A stretch of DNA of 64,000 nt, taken from contig NZ_FORU01000002.1 in assembly GCF_900114085.1 (NCBI RefSeq), positions 1-64,000 on the forward strand, given 5' to 3'. Below are positions 20,404 to 30,438 of this stretch, piece after piece. The notes under the pieces were generated by a model. It was given only the letters and a program-made list of their open reading frames with translations. It searched no databases and was not told the DNA's origin. This stretch comes from Myroides guanonis (GTDB taxonomy: Bacteria > Bacteroidota > Bacteroidia > Flavobacteriales > Flavobacteriaceae). Within the stretch, counting starts at the first letter, position 1. Each line of letters starts with the position of its first letter. Both the position numbers and the translations under genes were made by a program.

Positions 20404-20673
20404 TTACCAACTTGCCTTTTTAACTCCAGGTATCAATCCTTGGTTAGCCATCTCACGGAAAGTAACACGCGATAGACCGAATTGACGCATATACCCTCTT
20501 GGTCTTCCTGTTAATTTGCATCTGTTGTGCAAACGTACTGGAGAAGCATTTTTAGGTAATTTTTGCAAACCTTCATAATCACCAGCTTCGATTAGAGCTT
20601 TTCTCTTATCAGCATACTTAGCAACTAACGCTTGTCTCTTAACCTCACGGGCTTTCATTGATTCTTTAGCCAT
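20404..20673 (-). CDS. rpsN: 30S ribosomal protein S14
   Basis: S14 is a 30S head protein. The 89-residue length and the lack of the CXXC...CXXC zinc motif place it in the long, zinc-free class. The conserved segment [20 protein letters not shown] and the final KASW are present. It starts two bases after rplE. Confidence 0.98.
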   Translation of the reverse strand: MAKESMKAREVKRQALVAKYADKRKALIEAGDYEGLQKLPKNASPVRLHNRCKLTGRPRGYMRQFGLSRVTFREMANQGLIPGVKKASW

Positions 20674-20675
20674 AC

Positions 20676-21227
20676 TTAATTCTTTTTAAAAGGTAACCCT
20701 AATTCAGCAAGCAATGACTTAGCCTCTTTATCTGTTTCTGCAGATGTAACGAAGGTAATGTCAAAACCAGCGATTTTGTTTACTTTATCGATGTTGATTT
20801 CAGGGAAAATAATTTGCTCAGTTACTCCTAAGTTATAATTTCCTCTTCCATCGAAACCATCAGATTTGATACCTGAAAAGTCTCTAACTCGTGGCAATGC
20901 TGAAGTAACCAAACGGTCTAAAAATTCATACATTTTTTCACCACGTAACGTTACTTTTGCACCAATTGGCATTCCTTTTCTTAATTTAAAAGAAGCAACG
21001 TCTTTCTTAGATATAGTAGCAACTGCTTTTTGTCCAGTAATTTTTGTTAGTTCTTCTACAGCGTAGTCAACTAATTTTTTATCAGATACAGCAGCTCCAA
21101 CTCCACGGCTTACAACAATCTTTTCAAGTTTAGGAACTTGCATAATATTCTTGTACCCGAATTCTTCTGTAAGAGCAGAGATAACTCTACTTCTATATTC
21201 TTCTTTAAGTCTTGGTAAATAAGCCAT
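20676..21227 (-). CDS. rplE: 50S ribosomal protein L5
   Basis: L5 binds 5S rRNA and forms a bridge to S13. The 183-residue protein contains the family signature region [14 protein letters not shown] (here [14 protein letters not shown]), the block [20 protein letters not shown] and [20 protein letters not shown]. Gaps to its neighbours are two bases on each side, consistent with coupled translation. Confidence 0.98.
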   Translation of the reverse strand: MAYLPRLKEEYRSRVISALTEEFGYKNIMQVPKLEKIVVSRGVGAAVSDKKLVDYAVEELTKITGQKAVATISKKDVASFKLRKGMPIGAKVTLRGEKMYEFLDRLVTSALPRVRDFSGIKSDGFDGRGNYNLGVTEQIIFPEINIDKVNKIAGFDITFVTSAETDKEAKSLLAELGLPFKKN

Positions 21228-21229
21228 AA

Positions 21230-21544
21230 CTATAATACTTGATTTGATTTTTTAGAAACCCTAACCTTTTTCCCGTCCTCAACTTTGTAAGAAACTTTTG
21301 TAGCCTCTTTTGATTTAGGGTCAATCAAAGCAATGTTTGATATATGGATAGGCGCTTCTTTCTTAACAATTCCACCTTGAGGGTTGTTAGCACTAGGCTT
21401 AACGTGTTTTGAAACAATATTCACCCCTTCAACAATAGCTTTGTTTTTCTCACGTAATACACGTAAAACTTTACCATCAACCCCTTTGTGGTCTCCAGCA
21501 ATAACTTTTACTGTATCTCCTGATTTTATCTTTAGCTTTATCAT
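21230..21544 (-). CDS. rplX: 50S ribosomal protein L24
   Basis: L24 is an assembly initiator of the large subunit with a KOW motif at the N-terminus ([20 protein letters not shown]). The 104 residues continue with [12 protein letters not shown] and a basic tail. It follows rplN by 11 bases. Confidence 0.98.
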   Translation of the reverse strand: MIKLKIKSGDTVKVIAGDHKGVDGKVLRVLREKNKAIVEGVNIVSKHVKPSANNPQGGIVKKEAPIHISNIALIDPKSKEATKVSYKVEDGKKVRVSKKSNQVL

Positions 21545-21555
21545 CTTTGAACGAA

Positions 21556-21924
21556 TTACAACACCTCAGGTGCTAATGATACAATTTTCATGAATTGTTT
21601 TTCACGAAGTTCTCTTGCAACTGGACCAAAAACACGAGTACCTCTCATTTCCCCAGCAGCATTCAACAACACACATGCGTTGTCGTCAAATCTGATGTAA
21701 GAACCGTCGGCTCTTCTCACTTCTTTTTTGGTACGTATAACAACTGCAGTTGAAACAGCCCCTTTTTTAACACTTGAGTTAGGAGCTGATTCCTTAATCG
21801 TAACTACAATTTTATCTCCAACTGAGGCATAACGACGTTTCGTTCCCCCAAGTACACGGATAGTCAAAACTTCTTTTGCCCCCGTGTTATCTGCTACTTT
21901 AAGTCTTGATTCTTGTTGTACCAT
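21556..21924 (-). CDS. rplN: 50S ribosomal protein L14
   Basis: L14 interacts with L19 in an intersubunit bridge and is the docking site of the silencing factor RsfS. The 122-residue sequence begins [20 protein letters not shown] and ends with [25 protein letters not shown] in the family pattern. It is two bases after rpsQ. Confidence 0.98.
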   Translation of the reverse strand: MVQQESRLKVADNTGAKEVLTIRVLGGTKRRYASVGDKIVVTIKESAPNSSVKKGAVSTAVVIRTKKEVRRADGSYIRFDDNACVLLNAAGEMRGTRVFGPVARELREKQFMKIVSLAPEVL

Positions 21925-21926
21925 AA

Positions 21927-22184
21927 TTATTTCGCTCTTTCAATAATTTCAACTAATCTCCAACATTTACTTTTAGATAATGGACGTGTCTCCATAATTC
22001 TAACAGTATCTCCAATGTTACAGTCGTTTGTTTCGTCATGAGCAACATATTTCTTAGTTTGCTTCACGAACTTACCGTATAGTGGGTGTTTTACTCTTTT
22101 TGTTTCAGCAACAACGATGGATTTCTCCATTTTATTACTTGTAACAACACCAACTCTTTCTTTTCTTAAATTTCTTTTTTCCAT
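21927..22184 (-). CDS. rpsQ: 30S ribosomal protein S17
   Basis: S17 is an OB-fold protein binding the 5' domain of 16S rRNA. The 85 residues show [19 protein letters not shown] and the closing [16 protein letters not shown] block. The 17-base gap to rpmC is ordinary. Confidence 0.98.
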   Translation of the reverse strand: MEKRNLRKERVGVVTSNKMEKSIVVAETKRVKHPLYGKFVKQTKKYVAHDETNDCNIGDTVRIMETRPLSKSKCWRLVEIIERAK

Positions 22185-22201
22185 CTTTCAGCAGAATACA
22201 A

Positions 22202-22393
22202 TTATTGTAACTCTCTTTTACTCAACTCAGTTTTAACTCTTGCAATAGTTCTTCTTGCACCTCTAATTTGAAGTGGATTCTCTATTGGAGAGATTGCATG
22301 AGCTGATGTTAGGTCATTATATGCACTTGTAAGTTGAACAAGTTGCTCTTGTAACTCAGCTACAGATAGTTTTACTATTTCTGTTTGTTTCAT
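22202..22393 (-). CDS. rpmC: 50S ribosomal protein L29
   Basis: L29 is a two-helix protein at the tunnel exit, near the binding site of trigger factor and SRP. The 63-residue product has the LSVAELQEQLVQL helix and the RRTIARVKTELSKRE ending. It lies 12 bases after rplP. Confidence 0.97.
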   Translation of the reverse strand: MKQTEIVKLSVAELQEQLVQLTSAYNDLTSAHAISPIENPLQIRGARRTIARVKTELSKRELQ

Positions 22394-22405
22394 GATAATT
22401 TTTGA

Positions 22406-22825
22406 TTATGCTTCGAAATCTCTAGCAACGATAAACTTAGTTTTAACAGGAAGTTTTTGTGCAGCAAGACGCAAAGCTTCTTTTGCAACAGAAAGTGGAA
22501 CACCACCTACTTCAAACATAATTCTTCCTGGCTTAACAACTGCAACCCAGTATTCAACTGCACCTTTACCCTTACCCATACGCACTTCGAGAGGCTTCTT
22601 TGTAATAGGTTTATCTGGAAATATTTTAATCCATAACTGTCCCTCACGTTTCATAAAACGAGTAGCTGCAATACGTGCAGCTTCAATTTGACGAGAAGTA
22701 ATGAACGACGAATCTAAAGATTTAATTCCAAACATTCCATTAGAAAGTTCATGCCCTCTTTGGGAAATCCCTTTCATTTGACCTTTTTGTACCTTACGGT
22801 ATTTTGTTCTTTTAGGCTGTAACAT
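22406..22825 (-). CDS. rplP: 50S ribosomal protein L16
   Basis: L16 organises the A-site region of the 50S subunit. The 139-residue product opens [19 protein letters not shown] and holds [24 protein letters not shown] in the standard position, with the arginine hydroxylated in some species close by. It follows rpsC by 18 bases. Confidence 0.98.
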   Translation of the reverse strand: MLQPKRTKYRKVQKGQMKGISQRGHELSNGMFGIKSLDSSFITSRQIEAARIAATRFMKREGQLWIKIFPDKPITKKPLEVRMGKGKGAVEYWVAVVKPGRIMFEVGGVPLSVAKEALRLAAQKLPVKTKFIVARDFEA

Positions 22826-22843
22826 TTTTCTTTACTTTAAAAA

Positions 22844-23569
22844 TTACTTTCTTTTGCGTTGTTGGTTAGGTCTTGCCGGCTTTCCTGATCCTGATGATTT
22901 GGATTGTTTTTTATCCATACCAGCTAACGGAGAAAGATCTCTCTTACCGTAAACCTCACCCTTCATGATCCACACTTTGATTCCCATTCTACCATAAGTA
23001 GTATGAGCTTCCGCAAGTGCATAATCAATATCCGCTCTAAAAGTAGACAAAGGAATTCTACCATCTTTGAAATTCTCTGAACGAGCCATTTCAGCACCAT
23101 TCAAACGACCAGAAATCATAACTTTGATTCCCTCCGCATTCATTCTCATCGCTGCTCCAATAGCCATACGGATTGCGCGACGGTAAGAAATCCTGTTTTC
23201 GATTTGACGAGCAATACTAGCAGCCACTAGGAAAGCGTCAAGCTCAGGTCTTTTAATTTCAAAAATATTGATTTGAACCTCCTTATCAGTAATCTTTTTC
23301 AATTCCTCTTTCAACTTGTCTACCTCTTGACCACCTTTTCCGATAATAATACCAGGTCTAGCAGTAGTGATAGTAACGGTTACAAGTTTTAAAGTTCTCT
23401 CAATGATTACTTTTGATACACTAGCTTTTGATAAACGAGCATGGATATACTTTCTGATTTTGTGATCTTCAGCGATTTTATCACCGTAATCATTTCCACC
23501 ATACCAGTTTGAGTCCCATCCTCTAATAATACCAAGGCGATTCCCGATTGGATTAGTTTTTTGTCCCAT
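22844..23569 (-). CDS. rpsC: 30S ribosomal protein S3
   Basis: S3 forms the mRNA entry channel and has mRNA helicase function. The KH domain lies around residues 40-110 ([18 protein letters not shown]), followed by the C-terminal domain ([22 protein letters not shown]). The 241-residue form ends in a Lys/Ser/Gly-rich tail after about 215, longer than many relatives. Confidence 0.98.
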   Translation of the reverse strand: MGQKTNPIGNRLGIIRGWDSNWYGGNDYGDKIAEDHKIRKYIHARLSKASVSKVIIERTLKLVTVTITTARPGIIIGKGGQEVDKLKEELKKITDKEVQINIFEIKRPELDAFLVAASIARQIENRISYRRAIRMAIGAAMRMNAEGIKVMISGRLNGAEMARSENFKDGRIPLSTFRADIDYALAEAHTTYGRMGIKVWIMKGEVYGKRDLSPLAGMDKKQSKSSGSGKPARPNQQRKRK

Positions 23570-23577
23570 ACTGTTTA

Positions 23578-23988
23578 TTAATTGCTTTGTGTGTTATTAT
23601 TTGATCCTAACACGACTGTAACGTGATTAGAACGCTTTCTAATTCTGTGTGCTCTTCCTTGTGGAGCTGGACGAAGTCTTTTTAACATCATACCACCATC
23701 CACTCTGATTTCCTTAACAACCAACTCAGCTGCCTCTAAATCGGCTTCACTGTTCTTTGCTTGCCAGTTTGCAATAGCAGACAAAAGTAACTTCTCTAAT
23801 TTACGTGAAGCTTCTTTTGAACTGAATCTTAATATATTTAGAGCTTTTTCTACTTTTTGTCCTCTAACAAGATCAGCAACTAAGCGCATCTTTCTAGGCG
23901 AAGTAGGGCAATTATTCAGCTTAGCAAAAGCAACTTGCTTGTTAGCTTCTTTAATTTGCTCGGCTCTCTCTCTTTTACGAACTCCCAT
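23578..23988 (-). CDS. rplV: 50S ribosomal protein L22
   Basis: L22 lines the peptide exit tunnel with a long beta-hairpin. Here that hairpin corresponds to [20 protein letters not shown]. The N-terminal part ([21 protein letters not shown]) is typical. At 136 residues it has a short N-terminal extension relative to the roughly 110-residue forms. Confidence 0.98.
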   Translation of the reverse strand: MGVRKRERAEQIKEANKQVAFAKLNNCPTSPRKMRLVADLVRGQKVEKALNILRFSSKEASRKLEKLLLSAIANWQAKNSEADLEAAELVVKEIRVDGGMMLKRLRPAPQGRAHRIRKRSNHVTVVLGSNNNTQSN

Positions 23989-23997
23989 AGCTTCTTA

Positions 23998-24276
23998 TTA
24001 TTTTTTACCTTTATTCTTTGCACCAGCATGACCTCTAAAAGATCTAGTTGGTGAAAATTCCCCTAATTTATGTCCTACCATATTCTCTGTTACGTAAACA
24101 GGAACAAATTGGCGACCATTATGCACTGCGATAGTTTGCCCAACAAAGTCAGGAGTAATCATAGATGCTCTAGACCAAGTCTTAACCACACCTTTGTTTC
24201 CGCCTTCAATATTTTGTTGAACTTTTTTCTCTAATTTATAGTGAACAAAAGGTCCTTTTTTTAATGAACGTGCCAT
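23998..24276 (-). CDS. rpsS: 30S ribosomal protein S19
   Basis: S19 pairs with S13 in the 30S head. The 92-residue sequence begins [19 protein letters not shown] and includes [20 protein letters not shown] and [16 protein letters not shown], all family hallmarks. It is 10 bases after rplB. Confidence 0.98.
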   Translation of the reverse strand: MARSLKKGPFVHYKLEKKVQQNIEGGNKGVVKTWSRASMITPDFVGQTIAVHNGRQFVPVYVTENMVGHKLGEFSPTRSFRGHAGAKNKGKK

Positions 24277-24286
24277 GTCTTACTTT

Positions 24287-25111
24287 TTATTTCTTTCTAC
24301 GTTCTACGATATACTTGTTACTCGACTTAACTTTAGAACGAGTTCTGTATCCTTTTGCAGGTATACCATTTCTTGAGCGTGGGTGTCCTCCAGAAGAACG
24401 ACCTTCACCACCTCCCATTGGATGATCTACCGGGTTCATAGCTACAGCTCTTGTTCTAGGTCTTCTACCTAACCATCTAGATCTACCTGCTTTACCAGAT
24501 ACGATCAACTGATGATCATGATTAGAAACAGCTCCAATAGTTGCCATACACTCCAAAAGAATCAAACGAATCTCTCCAGAAGGCATCTTGATAGTAGCAT
24601 ATTTACCATCTCTAGCAACCAATTGAGCAAAAGTTCCAGCAGAACGAGCAATCACAGCCCCTTGTCCAGGACGTAATTCAATACATGAAATCACAGTTCC
24701 CAAAGGAATTTTACTTAAAGGCATTGCATTACCAACTTCAGGCATTGCATTTGGGCCAGAAACTACTGTTTGCCCAACTTTCATACCGCTTTGAGCAATC
24801 ACATATGTTTTCGCACCATCCACATACGCCAACAAAGCGATGAATGCAGTACGATTTGGATCATACTCAATTGATTTCACTGCAGCAGGAACTCCCACTT
24901 TTGTTCTTTTGAAATCAATGATACGGTATCTTTGTTTATGACCACCACCAGTATAGCGCATGGTCATTTTTCCTTGACTATTTCTACCTCCAGATTTTTT
25001 TTGCGGTGCAAGTAAACTACGCTCCGGCTTATCAGTTGTAATAGCGTCAAAACTATTCACAACTCTAAAACGCTGACCTGGGGTAATAGGTTTTAATTTT
25101 CTAACTGACAT
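24287..25111 (-). CDS. rplB: 50S ribosomal protein L2
   Basis: L2 is a core 23S-binding protein near the peptidyl-transferase centre. The 274-residue product carries the C-terminal signature region [18 protein letters not shown], with the functionally important histidine, and the OB-fold and SH3-like domains before it. It starts six bases after rplW. Confidence 0.98.
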   Translation of the reverse strand: MSVRKLKPITPGQRFRVVNSFDAITTDKPERSLLAPQKKSGGRNSQGKMTMRYTGGGHKQRYRIIDFKRTKVGVPAAVKSIEYDPNRTAFIALLAYVDGAKTYVIAQSGMKVGQTVVSGPNAMPEVGNAMPLSKIPLGTVISCIELRPGQGAVIARSAGTFAQLVARDGKYATIKMPSGEIRLILLECMATIGAVSNHDHQLIVSGKAGRSRWLGRRPRTRAVAMNPVDHPMGGGEGRSSGGHPRSRNGIPAKGYRTRSKVKSSNKYIVERRKK

Positions 25112-25117
25112 TATTTA

Positions 25118-25408
25118 TTAGATATTTGAATAAAAGTCTATTGTCTCTCCTTCTTTTACTTCAACTATTGCTTTCTTATAAGCATTAGTTTTACCGTTTA
25201 TCATTCCACCTTTAGTGAACTTAACCGATCTTTTAGCAGGGTAATTCATAGTACAAACGTTAACAACACTCACTCCATAAGTCGCTTCTACAGCTCCTTT
25301 GATCTGAATTTTGTTCGCTCTTCTATCTACCACGAAACCAAAACGGTTGAAAATTTCTCCGTCTTTAGTTATTTTTTCGGTAATTATAGGCTTAATTATA
25401 ATACTCAT
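25118..25408 (-). CDS. rplW: 50S ribosomal protein L23
   Basis: L23 is the tunnel-exit docking site for trigger factor and SRP. The 96-residue product shows IIKPIITEKITKDGE at the start and FVVDRRANKIQIKGAVEATYGV in the centre. It follows rplD by four bases. Confidence 0.97.
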   Translation of the reverse strand: MSIIIKPIITEKITKDGEIFNRFGFVVDRRANKIQIKGAVEATYGVSVVNVCTMNYPAKRSVKFTKGGMINGKTNAYKKAIVEVKEGETIDFYSNI

Positions 25409-25412
25409 ATTC

Positions 25413-26045
25413 CTATTGTTTACTTAAATTTTCCACAATTCCTTCCAAAGAACCCTCTGTTAAGATCAAGCTAGACGTATTTAAAATAGCGTAAGTGCTT
25501 AATTCTGAGTTAGTTACTACAGAAGTCTTCTCTAAATTGCGTGAGGACAAATATACATTTTTATTTGAATCACCCAATACAAATAAAGATTTTTTATTCT
25601 CTAACCCCAAAGCACCCAAAACGTTAATAAACTTTTTCGTGCTTGGTGTATCAAAATTAAAATCTTCAACCACTATCACATTCGATTCTTGAACCTTTAT
25701 TGAAAACGCTGATTTTCTAGCCAGACGTTTCAAGTTTTTATTCAATTTAAAAGAATGACTTCTAGGTCTAGGTCCAAAAATTGTTCCTCCTCCTCTAAAC
25801 AAAGGATTTTTAATACTTCCTGCACGAGCAGTACCAGTCCCCTTTTGTTTTTTAATCTTACGAGTACTTCCCGCAATCTCAGCTCTTTCTTTCGCTTTAC
25901 TAGTACCTTGTCTTTGATTAGCTAAATACTGCTTAACATCAAGATATACTGCATGCTTGTTTGGCTCTATACCAAATACTGAATCCAAAAGTTCAACTTT
26001 TCTTCCAGTATCTTTACCTGTGATATCTAAAACTTTTACTTCCAT
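25413..26045 (-). CDS. rplD: 50S ribosomal protein L4
   Basis: L4 lines the exit tunnel with an extended loop and in Escherichia coli also represses the S10 operon. The loop region here reads KQKGTGTARAGSIKNPLFRGGG followed by FGPRPRSHSFKLNKNLKRLA. The 210-residue length is normal. Its start overlaps the rplC stop by one base. The terminator-like hairpin upstream of rplC could be its control point, which is an inference. Confidence 0.98.
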   Translation of the reverse strand: MEVKVLDITGKDTGRKVELLDSVFGIEPNKHAVYLDVKQYLANQRQGTSKAKERAEIAGSTRKIKKQKGTGTARAGSIKNPLFRGGGTIFGPRPRSHSFKLNKNLKRLARKSAFSIKVQESNVIVVEDFNFDTPSTKKFINVLGALGLENKKSLFVLGDSNKNVYLSSRNLEKTSVVTNSELSTYAILNTSSLILTEGSLEGIVENLSKQ

Positions 26046-26662
26046 TACTTCTGAATGATTACATAAGAGTTTTTGTGTCCAGGAATCGCTCCTTTAACAA
26101 TAAGTAGATTCTTTTCAGCTACTACTTTTAAAACTCTAAGGTTTTGAACTGTTACATTATCTCCTCCCATTCTTCCTGCCATTCGCATTCCTTTGAATAC
26201 TCTTGAAGGATAAGAAGAAGCTCCAATTGAACCTGGTGCTCTTAAACGATTCTTTTGACCGTGAGTTGTTTGACCAACCCCACCAAATCCGTGACGCTTA
26301 ACAACCCCTTGAAAACCTTTTCCTTTAGAAACACCTTGAACATCTACAAAGTCTCCTTCTTGGAACAAGTCAACAGTGATAACATCACCTAACTTATACT
26401 CCGTTTCAAATTCTTTGATCTCAACGACTTTTCTTTTGGCAGATGTTCCCGCTTTTTTAAAGTGACCTAACTCAGCTTTAATAGCGTGTTTATCCGTCTT
26501 GTCATCGAAACCTAGTTGCAACGCTTCATACCCGTCAACCTCAGTGGTTCTGACTTGGGTAACGACACATGGACCTACTTCAACTACTGTACATGGAATG
26601 TTTTTTCCATTTTCGTCAAAAATACTAGTCATGCCGATTTTTTTTCCAATTAACCCAGACAT
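26045..26662 (-). CDS. rplC: 50S ribosomal protein L3
   Basis: L3 is an early assembly protein reaching the peptidyl-transferase centre. The 205-residue product begins [19 protein letters not shown] and includes the central loop [16 protein letters not shown] followed by [20 protein letters not shown]. Unlike its neighbours it is separated from the upstream gene rpsJ by about 100 bases holding a strong hairpin. Confidence 0.98.
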   Translation of the reverse strand: MSGLIGKKIGMTSIFDENGKNIPCTVVEVGPCVVTQVRTTEVDGYEALQLGFDDKTDKHAIKAELGHFKKAGTSAKRKVVEIKEFETEYKLGDVITVDLFQEGDFVDVQGVSKGKGFQGVVKRHGFGGVGQTTHGQKNRLRAPGSIGASSYPSRVFKGMRMAGRMGGDNVTVQNLRVLKVVAEKNLLIVKGAIPGHKNSYVIIQK

Positions 26663-26701
26663 AAATATTAATTATTAATTATTGATTTTATTCATTTTTA
26701 T

Positions 26702-26742
26702 TGAAAAAATCAAAGTATCAGGTCAAACCCTGATACTTGATT
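26702..26742 (-). promoter_or_regulatory. Terminator-like hairpin between rpsJ and rplC
   Basis: The minus strand carries a stem of at least ten perfect pairs (26729-26738 with 26713-26722, AAGTATCAGG/CCTGATACTT), extendable by flanking TCA/TGA. It is followed by GATTTTTTC and then rplC about 40 bases later. This is an intrinsic-terminator shape inside an operon whose other gaps are mostly under 30 bases, so it is best read as an attenuator that sets the ratio of str/rpsJ to downstream genes. Confidence 0.6.
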
Positions 26743-26763
26743 TAAAACTCTAGTATGTATTTA

Positions 26764-27069
26764 TCACACTTTTATCTCAACTTCTACACCACTTGGAAGC
26801 TCTAATTTCATTAAAGCATCAATTGTTTTAGAAGATGAAGAATAGATATCTAGCAATCTTTTGTATGAACTAACTTCAAATTGCTCTCTAGCTTTTTTAT
26901 TCACGTGAGGTGAACGTAAAACCGTGAATATCTTTTTATGTGTAGGTAATGGAATCGGTCCAGTTACCACAGCTCCTGTACTTTTTACAGTCTTAACAAT
27001 CTTCTCTGCTGATTTATCAACCAACATATGATCGTAAGATTTTAATTTTATTCTAATTTTTTGACTCAT
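26764..27069 (-). CDS. rpsJ: 30S ribosomal protein S10
   Basis: S10 belongs to the 30S head and, as NusE, also to transcription antitermination complexes. The 101 residues contain the conserved core [21 protein letters not shown] and [22 protein letters not shown]. It starts 11 bases after fusA, so it is joined to the str part of the array rather than to the S10 part downstream. Confidence 0.98.
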   Translation of the reverse strand: MSQKIRIKLKSYDHMLVDKSAEKIVKTVKSTGAVVTGPIPLPTHKKIFTVLRSPHVNKKAREQFEVSSYKRLLDIYSSSSKTIDALMKLELPSGVEVEIKV

Positions 27070-27080
27070 TTTCTTAAAGA

Positions 27081-29216
27081 TTAAGCGTTTCCTTTTGCTT
27101 TTGCAATTACTGCTTCAGAGATATTTGAAGGTGTTTCAGCATAGTGAGAGAACTCCATTGTTGAAGTAGCTCTACCTGATGACAACGTTCTCAATGTAGT
27201 AACATATCCGAACATTTCTGATAACGGAACAGAAGCTTTAACCACCTTAGCTCCATTTCTATCATCCATGCTGTTGATTTGTCCACGACGACGATTTAAA
27301 TCCCCAACGATATCTCCCATGTTTTCTTCTGGAGTTAATACCTCCAATTTCATAATTGGCTCAAGGATAACAGCTCCTGCAGCTTTCGCTGAGTCTCTAT
27401 AACCCATTTTAGCAGCCAATTCAAAAGAAAGTGCATCAGAGTCAACCGCGTGGAATGATCCATCTAACAAAGTAACCTTCATTGAATCCATTTCGAACCC
27501 AGCCAAAGGACCTTGTTTCATAGCCTCTTTAAATCCTTTCTCAACAGAAGGAATATATTCTCTAGGAACGTTTCCTCCTTTAACCTCGTTAACAAACTGC
27601 AATCCAACAGCTGCTTTACCATCAATATCATCAGCCGGTCCAATTTTAAACACAATGTCCGCAAATTTACCACGACCTCCAGATTGCTTCTTGTAAACCT
27701 CTCTATGATCAGCAACACGAGTCAACGCTTCTTTATATTCAACTTGTGGCTCACCTTGATTCACCTCTACCTTGAACTCACGTCTCATACGGTCGATAAT
27801 AACATCTAAATGAAGCTCTCCCATTCCTGAGATAACTGTTTGTCCAGAAGCCTTATCTGTCTTAACTGTAAAAGTAGGATCCTCTTCAGATAATTTAGCC
27901 AAAGCCATACCCATTCTATCAACATCCGCTTTTGTTTTTGGCTCAATAGCGATACCAATAACAGGATCTGGGAAGTTCATACTCTCCAAAACAATTGGAT
28001 GTTTTTCATCACAAAGCGTATCCCCTGTTTTGATGTCTTTAAATCCAACAGCAGCTCCAATATCTCCAGCCTCAATATATTCAACTGGATTTTGTTTATT
28101 AGCATGCATTTGATAAATACGCGAAATACGCTCTTTATTTCCAGAACGAGTATTCAACACATAAGAACCAGCATCTAAATGCCCAGAATATGTTCTAAAG
28201 AAAGCTAAACGACCAACATAAGGGTCAGTTGCTATTTTAAACGCCAATGCTGAGAACGGTTCAGTTACTGATGGCTTACGAACAACAGGCTCTTCAGTAT
28301 CAGGATTAATCCCCTCAATACCTTCCTTATCCATTGGAGAAGGTAAGTAACGACATACTGCATCCAACATAAATTGAACACCCTTGTTTTTAAACGAAGA
28401 ACCACAAGACATAGGAATGATACTCATATCTAAAGTAGCAGCACGTAAAGCAACGTGTATCTCCTCTTCAGTTATTGAATTCTCATCCTCCATATATTTC
28501 TCTAGCAAATTCTCATCATAAGCAGCGATCTCTTCAATCAACTGCCCTCTATACTGCTTAACATCATCCAACATATCTACCGGAATCTCAACAATATCAA
28601 AAGTAGACCCATGATTCTCATCATGCCATACGATTGCACGGTTTTTCACCAAGTCAACAATACCTCTAAAGTCAGCCTCATCACCAATTGGCAAAACAAT
28701 CGGCACTGCGTTAGACTTCAACATATCTTTAACCTGCTGACAAACTGCTAAAAAGTTTGCACCTTGACGGTCCATTTTATTTACAAATCCCATACGAGGA
28801 ACTTTGTAATTATCAGCTAATCTCCAGTTAGTTTCAGACTGTGGCTCAACACCATCAACTGCACTAAACAAGAAAACCAACCCATCTAATACACGTAAAG
28901 AACGATTCACTTCAACTGTAAAATCAACGTGTCCCGGGGTATCAATAATATTAAAGTGATACTCCATTGACTCGCTAATCTTCTCTCCTTGTTTAGTAGG
29001 AAAATTCCACTTACAAGTAGTCGCTGCTGATTGAATAGTAATTCCACGCTCAGCTTCTTGCTCCATCCAGTCCATAGTAGAAGAACCCTCATGAGTTTCT
29101 CCCATCTTATGGTTCACACCTGTATAAAACAAAATACGTTCTGTAGTAGTTGTTTTACCAGCATCGATATGAGCAGCAATACCAATATTTCTTGTATATC
29201 TTAAATCTCTAGCCAT
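27081..29216 (-). CDS. fusA: Elongation factor G
   Basis: EF-G catalyses GTP-driven translocation. The 711-residue protein has the full set of G motifs: [19 protein letters not shown] (P-loop), [10 protein letters not shown] (switch), [12 protein letters not shown] and [10 protein letters not shown]. Domains II-V follow, with [14 protein letters not shown] and the domain IV loop near [11 protein letters not shown]. It lies between rpsG and rpsJ. tuf is absent from this str segment, a frequent Bacteroidota arrangement. A single, full-length copy is visible. Confidence 0.98.
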   Translation of the reverse strand: MARDLRYTRNIGIAAHIDAGKTTTTERILFYTGVNHKMGETHEGSSTMDWMEQEAERGITIQSAATTCKWNFPTKQGEKISESMEYHFNIIDTPGHVDFTVEVNRSLRVLDGLVFLFSAVDGVEPQSETNWRLADNYKVPRMGFVNKMDRQGANFLAVCQQVKDMLKSNAVPIVLPIGDEADFRGIVDLVKNRAIVWHDENHGSTFDIVEIPVDMLDDVKQYRGQLIEEIAAYDENLLEKYMEDENSITEEEIHVALRAATLDMSIIPMSCGSSFKNKGVQFMLDAVCRYLPSPMDKEGIEGINPDTEEPVVRKPSVTEPFSALAFKIATDPYVGRLAFFRTYSGHLDAGSYVLNTRSGNKERISRIYQMHANKQNPVEYIEAGDIGAAVGFKDIKTGDTLCDEKHPIVLESMNFPDPVIGIAIEPKTKADVDRMGMALAKLSEEDPTFTVKTDKASGQTVISGMGELHLDVIIDRMRREFKVEVNQGEPQVEYKEALTRVADHREVYKKQSGGRGKFADIVFKIGPADDIDGKAAVGLQFVNEVKGGNVPREYIPSVEKGFKEAMKQGPLAGFEMDSMKVTLLDGSFHAVDSDALSFELAAKMGYRDSAKAAGAVILEPIMKLEVLTPEENMGDIVGDLNRRRGQINSMDDRNGAKVVKASVPLSEMFGYVTTLRTLSSGRATSTMEFSHYAETPSNISEAVIAKAKGNA

Positions 29217-29237
29217 GGTAATATATTTCTTTTCGGA

Positions 29238-29714
29238 TTAGAATCTAAAGTGAGAGAATGCTTTATTCGCCTCAGCCATTTTATGAGTATCCATTTTCTT
29301 TTTCACAGCCGCACCCTCTTCTTTAGCTCCAGCCAAAATCTCTGCAGCCAATTTAGCAGGCATAGATTTCTCATTACGTCTTCTAGCATAAAGAATCATC
29401 CATTTCATCGCCATAGAAATTTTTCTATCCGGACGAATCTGCATTGGAATCTGGAATGTTGCACCACCTACACGACGAGAACGAACTTCTACGTGCGGCA
29501 TAACATTAGTTAAAGCATCTTTCCAAATCTCCAAAGAAGTTTTTTCTTCGTCTTGCTTCTTTTCTTCTACAATTTCCAAAGCATCATAGAACACTTTAAA
29601 AGCTGTTGACTTTTTACCATCCCACATTAAATTGTTAACGAAACGCGTCACTAACTGATCATTAAATTTCGGATCCGGTAAAAGAGGTCTCTTTTTAGCC
29701 TGTCTTTTTCTCAT
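29238..29714 (-). CDS. rpsG: 30S ribosomal protein S7
   Basis: S7 binds the 3' major domain of 16S rRNA near the E site. The 158-residue product shows [17 protein letters not shown] at the start and the block [19 protein letters not shown], with an acidic middle insertion (about 45-65) seen in related flavobacterial proteins. It follows rpsL by 25 bases. Confidence 0.98.
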   Translation of the reverse strand: MRKRQAKKRPLLPDPKFNDQLVTRFVNNLMWDGKKSTAFKVFYDALEIVEEKKQDEEKTSLEIWKDALTNVMPHVEVRSRRVGGATFQIPMQIRPDRKISMAMKWMILYARRRNEKSMPAKLAAEILAGAKEEGAAVKKKMDTHKMAEANKAFSHFRF

Positions 29715-29739
29715 GTCTTTTTCTTAAACGTTTAAACGA

Positions 29740-30120
29740 TTACTTTTTGTCTTTAGGGCGTTTCGCTCCGTATTTAGATCTTCTTTGTGATCTACCGTTA
29801 ACTCCGGCAGTATCTAAAGCTCCACGTACGATGTGATATCTAACACCTGGCAAATCTTTTACTCTTCCACCTCTAACTAATACTATCGAGTGCTCTTGCA
29901 GATTGTGTCCTTCTCCTGGGATGTAAGCATTTACCTCATTACCATTTGTTAAACGCACCCTTGCAACTTTACGCATTGCAGAGTTAGGTTTTTTTGGCGT
30001 AGTGGTATAAACACGCGTACAAACCCCTCTTCTTTGAGGACAAGAATCCAAGGCAACCGATTTACTCTTCTTAGTCAATTGGGTTCTCCCTGTTCTTACT
30101 AATTGTTGAATTGTTGGCAT
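29740..30120 (-). CDS. rpsL: 30S ribosomal protein S12
   Basis: S12 sits in the decoding centre. The 126-residue sequence has [20 protein letters not shown] and [18 protein letters not shown], including the lysines at the usual streptomycin-resistance positions, so it looks like the wild-type form. It is the first gene of the long ribosomal array and directly follows a good promoter. Confidence 0.98.
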   Translation of the reverse strand: MPTIQQLVRTGRTQLTKKSKSVALDSCPQRRGVCTRVYTTTPKKPNSAMRKVARVRLTNGNEVNAYIPGEGHNLQEHSIVLVRGGRVKDLPGVRYHIVRGALDTAGVNGRSQRRSKYGAKRPKDKK

Positions 30121-30154
30121 AATGTTTATTAATAAATTCTACTATATATTAATT

Positions 30155-30171
30155 CCCCACTTTATATGGGG
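30155..30171 (-). promoter_or_regulatory. Hairpin at the 5' end of the ribosomal transcript
   Basis: CCCCA and TGGGG pair around a seven-base loop. The implied transcription start (about 30169) places this stem at the very 5' end of the rpsL mRNA, where it could protect against decay or act in feedback. Confidence 0.4.
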
Positions 30172-30174
30172 TTG

Positions 30175-30205
30175 CAAATGTAGAAAGATTATTTTGTTTT
30201 TCCAA
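30175..30205 (-). promoter_or_regulatory. Promoter of the str-S10-spc-alpha array
   Basis: The minus strand reads TTG (30205-30203), a 20-base spacer and TACATTTG (30182-30175). Both elements match the Bacteroidota primary-sigma consensus. It gives a leader of about 50 bases before rpsL and is the only good promoter found for the whole array. Confidence 0.75.
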
Positions 30206-30374
30206 CACCCAATTCATTAATTTTCAATCGCATCTAAAAAAAACATCATACAACTTTCAAACAAAGCCCTAATCATAAAACACACTAAAACACACACTAA
30301 AACATCTGTATTTTCTAATATAAAAGACAGCCTCATTTTTAAAATCAAACAAACAACTACAATATATAAAACTA

Positions 30375-30382
30375 TATATTTG
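30375..30382 (+). promoter_or_regulatory. -7 box of the Omp85-like gene
   Basis: TATATTTG fits TAnnTTTG; no clear TTG lies at -33. The implied start is just before an ATG at 30391, not before the TTG start of the long frame. Confidence 0.5.
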
Positions 30383-30390
30383 TGATTATT

Positions 30391-30435
30391 ATGAAAAAGA
30401 ATCCGACAAAAACACCTAACCGCTTAAAACATTAA
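30391..30435 (+). CDS. 14-codon open frame upstream of the Omp85-like gene
   Basis: ATG at 30391 opens a short frame (MKKNPTKTPNRLKH) that stops with TAA at 30433, in the same frame as the long gene that begins with TTG at 30439. It could be a leader peptide coupled to the main gene, or the original N-terminus separated by a nonsense codon. No similar peptide is known to me. Confidence 0.25.
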   Translation: MKKNPTKTPNRLKH

Positions 30436-30438
30436 GCC

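Larger units (their letters stand above)
30121..30438. other. Divergent control region between rpsL and the Omp85-like gene
   Basis: It contains the str promoter (30175-30205, minus), a 5' leader hairpin (30155-30171, minus), a -7 box for the plus-strand gene (30375-30382) and a 14-codon open frame at 30391-30435. The rest is AT-rich without visible genes. Confidence 0.6.
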
